NCBI GenBank assembly: GCA_037893225.1
Contig: JAZGUH010000005.1
Span: 62,001-126,000, forward strand
Reading direction: 5' to 3'
DNA: 64,000 nucleotides
Source: Hippasteria phrygiana
Lineage: Eukaryota; Echinodermata; Asteroidea; Valvatida; Goniasteridae
Under the pieces are notes generated by a model. That model made no database searches, had not been told where the DNA came from, and saw only the letters and a program-made list of their open reading frames with translations. The position numbers and the translations under genes are program-made. Below, piece after piece: positions 60,858-64,000 of this stretch. Positions within the stretch are counted from its first letter, which is position 1, and the number at the start of each line of letters is the position of its first letter.

Positions 60858-63800
60858 TTCTGACCAAAATCCCATAGACTTTGTACACGAATTTTGTCGG
60901 CGGCACTTAGGTCTTAAAAAACCTCAGAACCTAACCAAACTTACCTCAAACGTAGACCCTAAGCTGAAATTGTATGTCGTAGAGTGACGTCATGATGACG
61001 TCATCACGTGTCACGTGACGTCATCCTAAATGTGCGTTTTTCAAGGGCCCATATCTAGAGAACGGTATATCCAATTTCCTTCAAACCTGGTATGTTGGTA
61101 GGCTAGCTCGTGTTATAGATGAAAATTGACGTGACGTCATGATGACGTCATCATGCGATTTTATAGTAATTTTTAAGTTTTTGAACTTTAAAGTTTCTTA
61201 AAGCCATATCTCACCAACAGAACATGCTAAATTCAAAATTCTTTTTGTAATAGCTCTGTTAGCTCCTATATTCTTTCACATAAATGTGAAAAATGTGTGA
61301 CGTCATCATGACGTCATCAAAAATATGCTTTTTTGAAACACATATAAGGGTAGGGACGATCGTCATAAAAATTAGTGTGCAGGTAGATAATGCTACTAGG
61401 ATGTTAAATCCGAGGTGACGTCATGATGACGTCATCGGCTGATTTTCTATGAATTTTTAGTTCTATCCCAAATCCCATAGACTTTGTACACGAATTTTGT
61501 ACGGGACACTTTGGTCACTAAACAACATCAGATCTTAATCAAACTTAACACAAACAGGGACCCTAAGCTGAAAATGTATGCCAAAACGTGACGTCATGAT
61601 GACGTCATCACGTGTCATGTGACGTCATCTTAAAGGTGCATTTTGGAAGGACCCATATCTAGAGAACGGTAGGTCCGATTGCCTTCAAACCAGGTATGTT
61701 GGTATGGTAGATCGTGTTATAGATGAAAATTGAGGTGACGTCATGATGACGTCATCATACGATTTTACAGTAATATTAAAGTTTTTGAACTTCAAAGTTT
61801 CTTAAAGCCATATCTCATGAACAGAACATGCTAAATTCAAAATTCTTTTTGTAATAGCTTTGTTAGCTCCTATATTCTTTCACATAAATGTGAAAAATGT
61901 GTGACGTCATCATGACGTCATCAAAAATATGCTTTTTTGAAACACATATAAGGGTAGGGACGATCGTTATAAAAATTAGTGTGCAGGTAGATAGTGCTAC
62001 TAGCATGTTAAATCCGAGGTGACGTCATGATGACGTCATCGGCTGATTTTCTATGATTATTTTAGTTCTATCCCAAATCCCATAGACTTTGTACACGAAT
62101 TTTGTACGGGACACTTTGGTCACTAAGCAACATCAGATCTTAATCAGGCTTAACACAAACAGAGACCCTAAGCTGAAAATGTATGCCGAAACGTGACGTC
62201 ATGATGACGTCATCACGTGTCATGTGACGTCATCTTAAAGGTGCATTTTTCAAGGGCCCATATCTAGAGAACGGTACGTCCGATTGCCTTCAAACCAGGT
62301 ATGTTGGTATGGTAGCTCGTGTTATAGATAAAAATTGAGGTGACGTCATGATGACGTCATCATACAGTTTTACAGTAATATTTAAGTTTTTGAACTTCAA
62401 AGTTTCCTAAAGCCATATCTCCTCAACAGAACACGCTAAATTCAAAATTCTTTTTGTAATAGCTTTGTTAGCTCCTATATTCTTTCACATAAATGTGAAA
62501 AATGTGTGACGTCATCATGACGTCATCAAAAATATGCTTTTTTGAAACACATATAAGGGTAGGGACGATCGTCATAAAAATCAGTGTGCAGGTAGATAGT
62601 GATACTAGCATGTTAAATCCGAGGTGACGTCATGATGACGTCATCGGCTGATTTTCTATGATTATTTTAGTTCTATCCCAAATCCCATAGACTTGGTACA
62701 CGAATTTTGTACGGGACACTTTGGTCACTAAACAACATCAGATCTTAATCAGGCTTAACACAAACAGAGACCCTAAGCTGAAAATGTATGCCGAAACGTG
62801 ATGTCATGATGACGTCATCACGTGTCTTGTGACGTCATCTTAAAGGTGCATTTTTCAAGGGCCCATATCTAGAGAATGGTACGTCCGATTGCCTTCAAAC
62901 GAGGTATGTTGGTATGCTAGCTCGTGTTATAGATGAAAATTGAGGTGACGTCATGATGACGTCATCATACGATTTTACAGTAATATTAAAGTTTTTGAAC
63001 TTCAAAGTTTCTTAAAGCCATATCTCATCAACAGAACATGCTAAATTCAAAATTCTTTTTGTAATAGCTTTGTTAGCTCCTATATTCTTTCTCATAAATG
63101 TGAAAAATGTGTGACGTCATCATGACGTCATCAAAAATATGCTTTTTTGAAACACATATAAGGGTAGGGACGATCGTCATAAAAATTAGTGTGCAGGTAG
63201 ATAGTGATACTAGCATGTTAAATCCGAGGTGACGTCATAATGACGTCATCGGCTGGTTTTCTATGATTATTTTAGTTATTTCCCAAATCCCATAGACTTT
63301 GTACACGAATTTTGTAAGAGCCACTTTGGTCACTAAACAACATCAGATCTTAATCAAACTTAACACAAACAGAGACCCTTTTAGCTGAAAATGTATGCCG
63401 AAACGTGACGTCACGATGACGTCATCACGTGTCATGTGACGTCATCTTAAAGGTGCATTTTGGAAGGGCCCATATCTAGAGAACGGTAGGTCCGATTGCC
63501 TTCAAACGAGGTATGTTGGTATGGTAGCTCGTGTTATAGATGAAAATTGAGGTGACGTCATGATGACGTCATCATACAGTTTTTTTTCTATTTTAAAGTT
63601 TTTGAACACTAAAGTTTCTTAAAACCATATCTCATCAACAGAACATGCTAAATTCAAAATTCTGTTTGTAATAGATTTGTTAGCTCCTATATTCTTTCAC
63701 ATAAATGTGAAAAATGTGTGACGTCATCATGACGTCATCAAAAATATGCTTTTTTGAAACACATATAAGGGTAGGGACGATCGTCATACAAATTAGTGTA

Positions 63801-64000
63801 GGTAGATAGTGCTACTAGCATGTTAAATCCGAGGTGACGTCATGATGACGTCATCGGCTGATTTTCTATGATTATTTTAGTTCTATCCCAAATCCCATAG
63901 ACTTTGTACACGAATTTTGTACGGGACACTTTGGTCACTAAACAACATCAGATCTTAATCAGGCTTAACACAAACAGAGACCCTAAGCTGAAAATGTATT
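60858..64000. repeat. CRE-satellite block 11 (A units, continues past window)
   Basis: At least five A units of the variant class used in blocks 3, 6 and 7, with landmarks near 61474, 62079, 62683, 63288 and 63894. The array is not finished at the right edge. Confidence 0.9.

Noticed and set aside
18915..64000. CRISPR array or bacterial repeat locus
   Set aside because: Units of 400-600 bp with internal diverged subrepeats are a eukaryotic satellite, without short repeats separated by unique spacers and without cas genes.
18915..64000. Tandem LTR retrotransposons
   Set aside because: No gag or pol frame, primer-binding site or TG...CA long terminal repeats were found. The hairpin-CTAG ends fit rolling-circle elements better.

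Overview
The window looks like nuclear DNA of an animal, most likely a marine invertebrate and possibly a deuterostome. The evidence is one intron-bearing GPCR exon in AT-rich DNA, tRNA-derived SINE-like elements, many palindromic MITE-like elements, a mariner-like transposase remnant, and a very large satellite array. No bacterial features (operons, ribosome binding sites, packed ORFs) are present. The species cannot be named from sequence alone.

Positions 1-18,500 are ordinary gene-poor DNA. The only confidently recognised gene part is a minus-strand first coding exon (2124 down to 1573) of a rhodopsin-class GPCR most like the GnRH/AKH/corazonin receptor family. It ends in a phase-0 splice donor at the end of TM4. 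A possible terminal exon with stop codon and AATAAA lies at 10472-10735 (weak). The rest is repeats: two tRNA-derived SINE-like elements, inverted-repeat elements at about 929, 7861, 8053, 13634, 14840 and 15893, a three-copy dispersed family (about 749, 7330, 16430), microsatellites, homopolymer tracts and a LINE C-terminal remnant.

Positions 18,529-64,000 form one continuous array of about 45 kb that runs off the right edge. It opens with seven 49-57 bp hairpin units and continues as head-to-tail blocks of 2-8 kb. Blocks are built from about 605 bp units (type A), about 400 bp units (type B) and composite modules. The hallmark is a pair of perfect cAMP response elements (TGACGTCA) set 11 bp apart. 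One well-preserved 605 bp unit holds nine TGACGTCA sites. The CRE pairs are the same in subrepeats whose flanks have diverged. Most blocks begin at TTCTGACC or TTCTATCC after a pyrimidine-rich run. Six of them end with GGAAAAGCC, a short hairpin and CTAG before a T-run, which resembles the 3' end of Helitron/Helentron elements. Type B units also carry TATAAAAGGGG.

Two unrelated DNA transposons sit inside the array. A 1,417 bp element (33988-35404) has CCCACTGGGC termini and an AT target duplication. A 4,237 bp element (37234-41470) has CCCTCAC termini and a TG duplication, and holds a truncated DD36D mariner-like transposase ORF. Intact satellite copies next to both serve as empty-site references.

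No gene network can be described. The candidate undescribed system is the CRE-pair satellite itself, possibly spread by rolling-circle (Helitron-like) amplification and potentially able to bind, titrate or respond to CREB/ATF factors. The composition is seen directly; the mechanism and role are inference.
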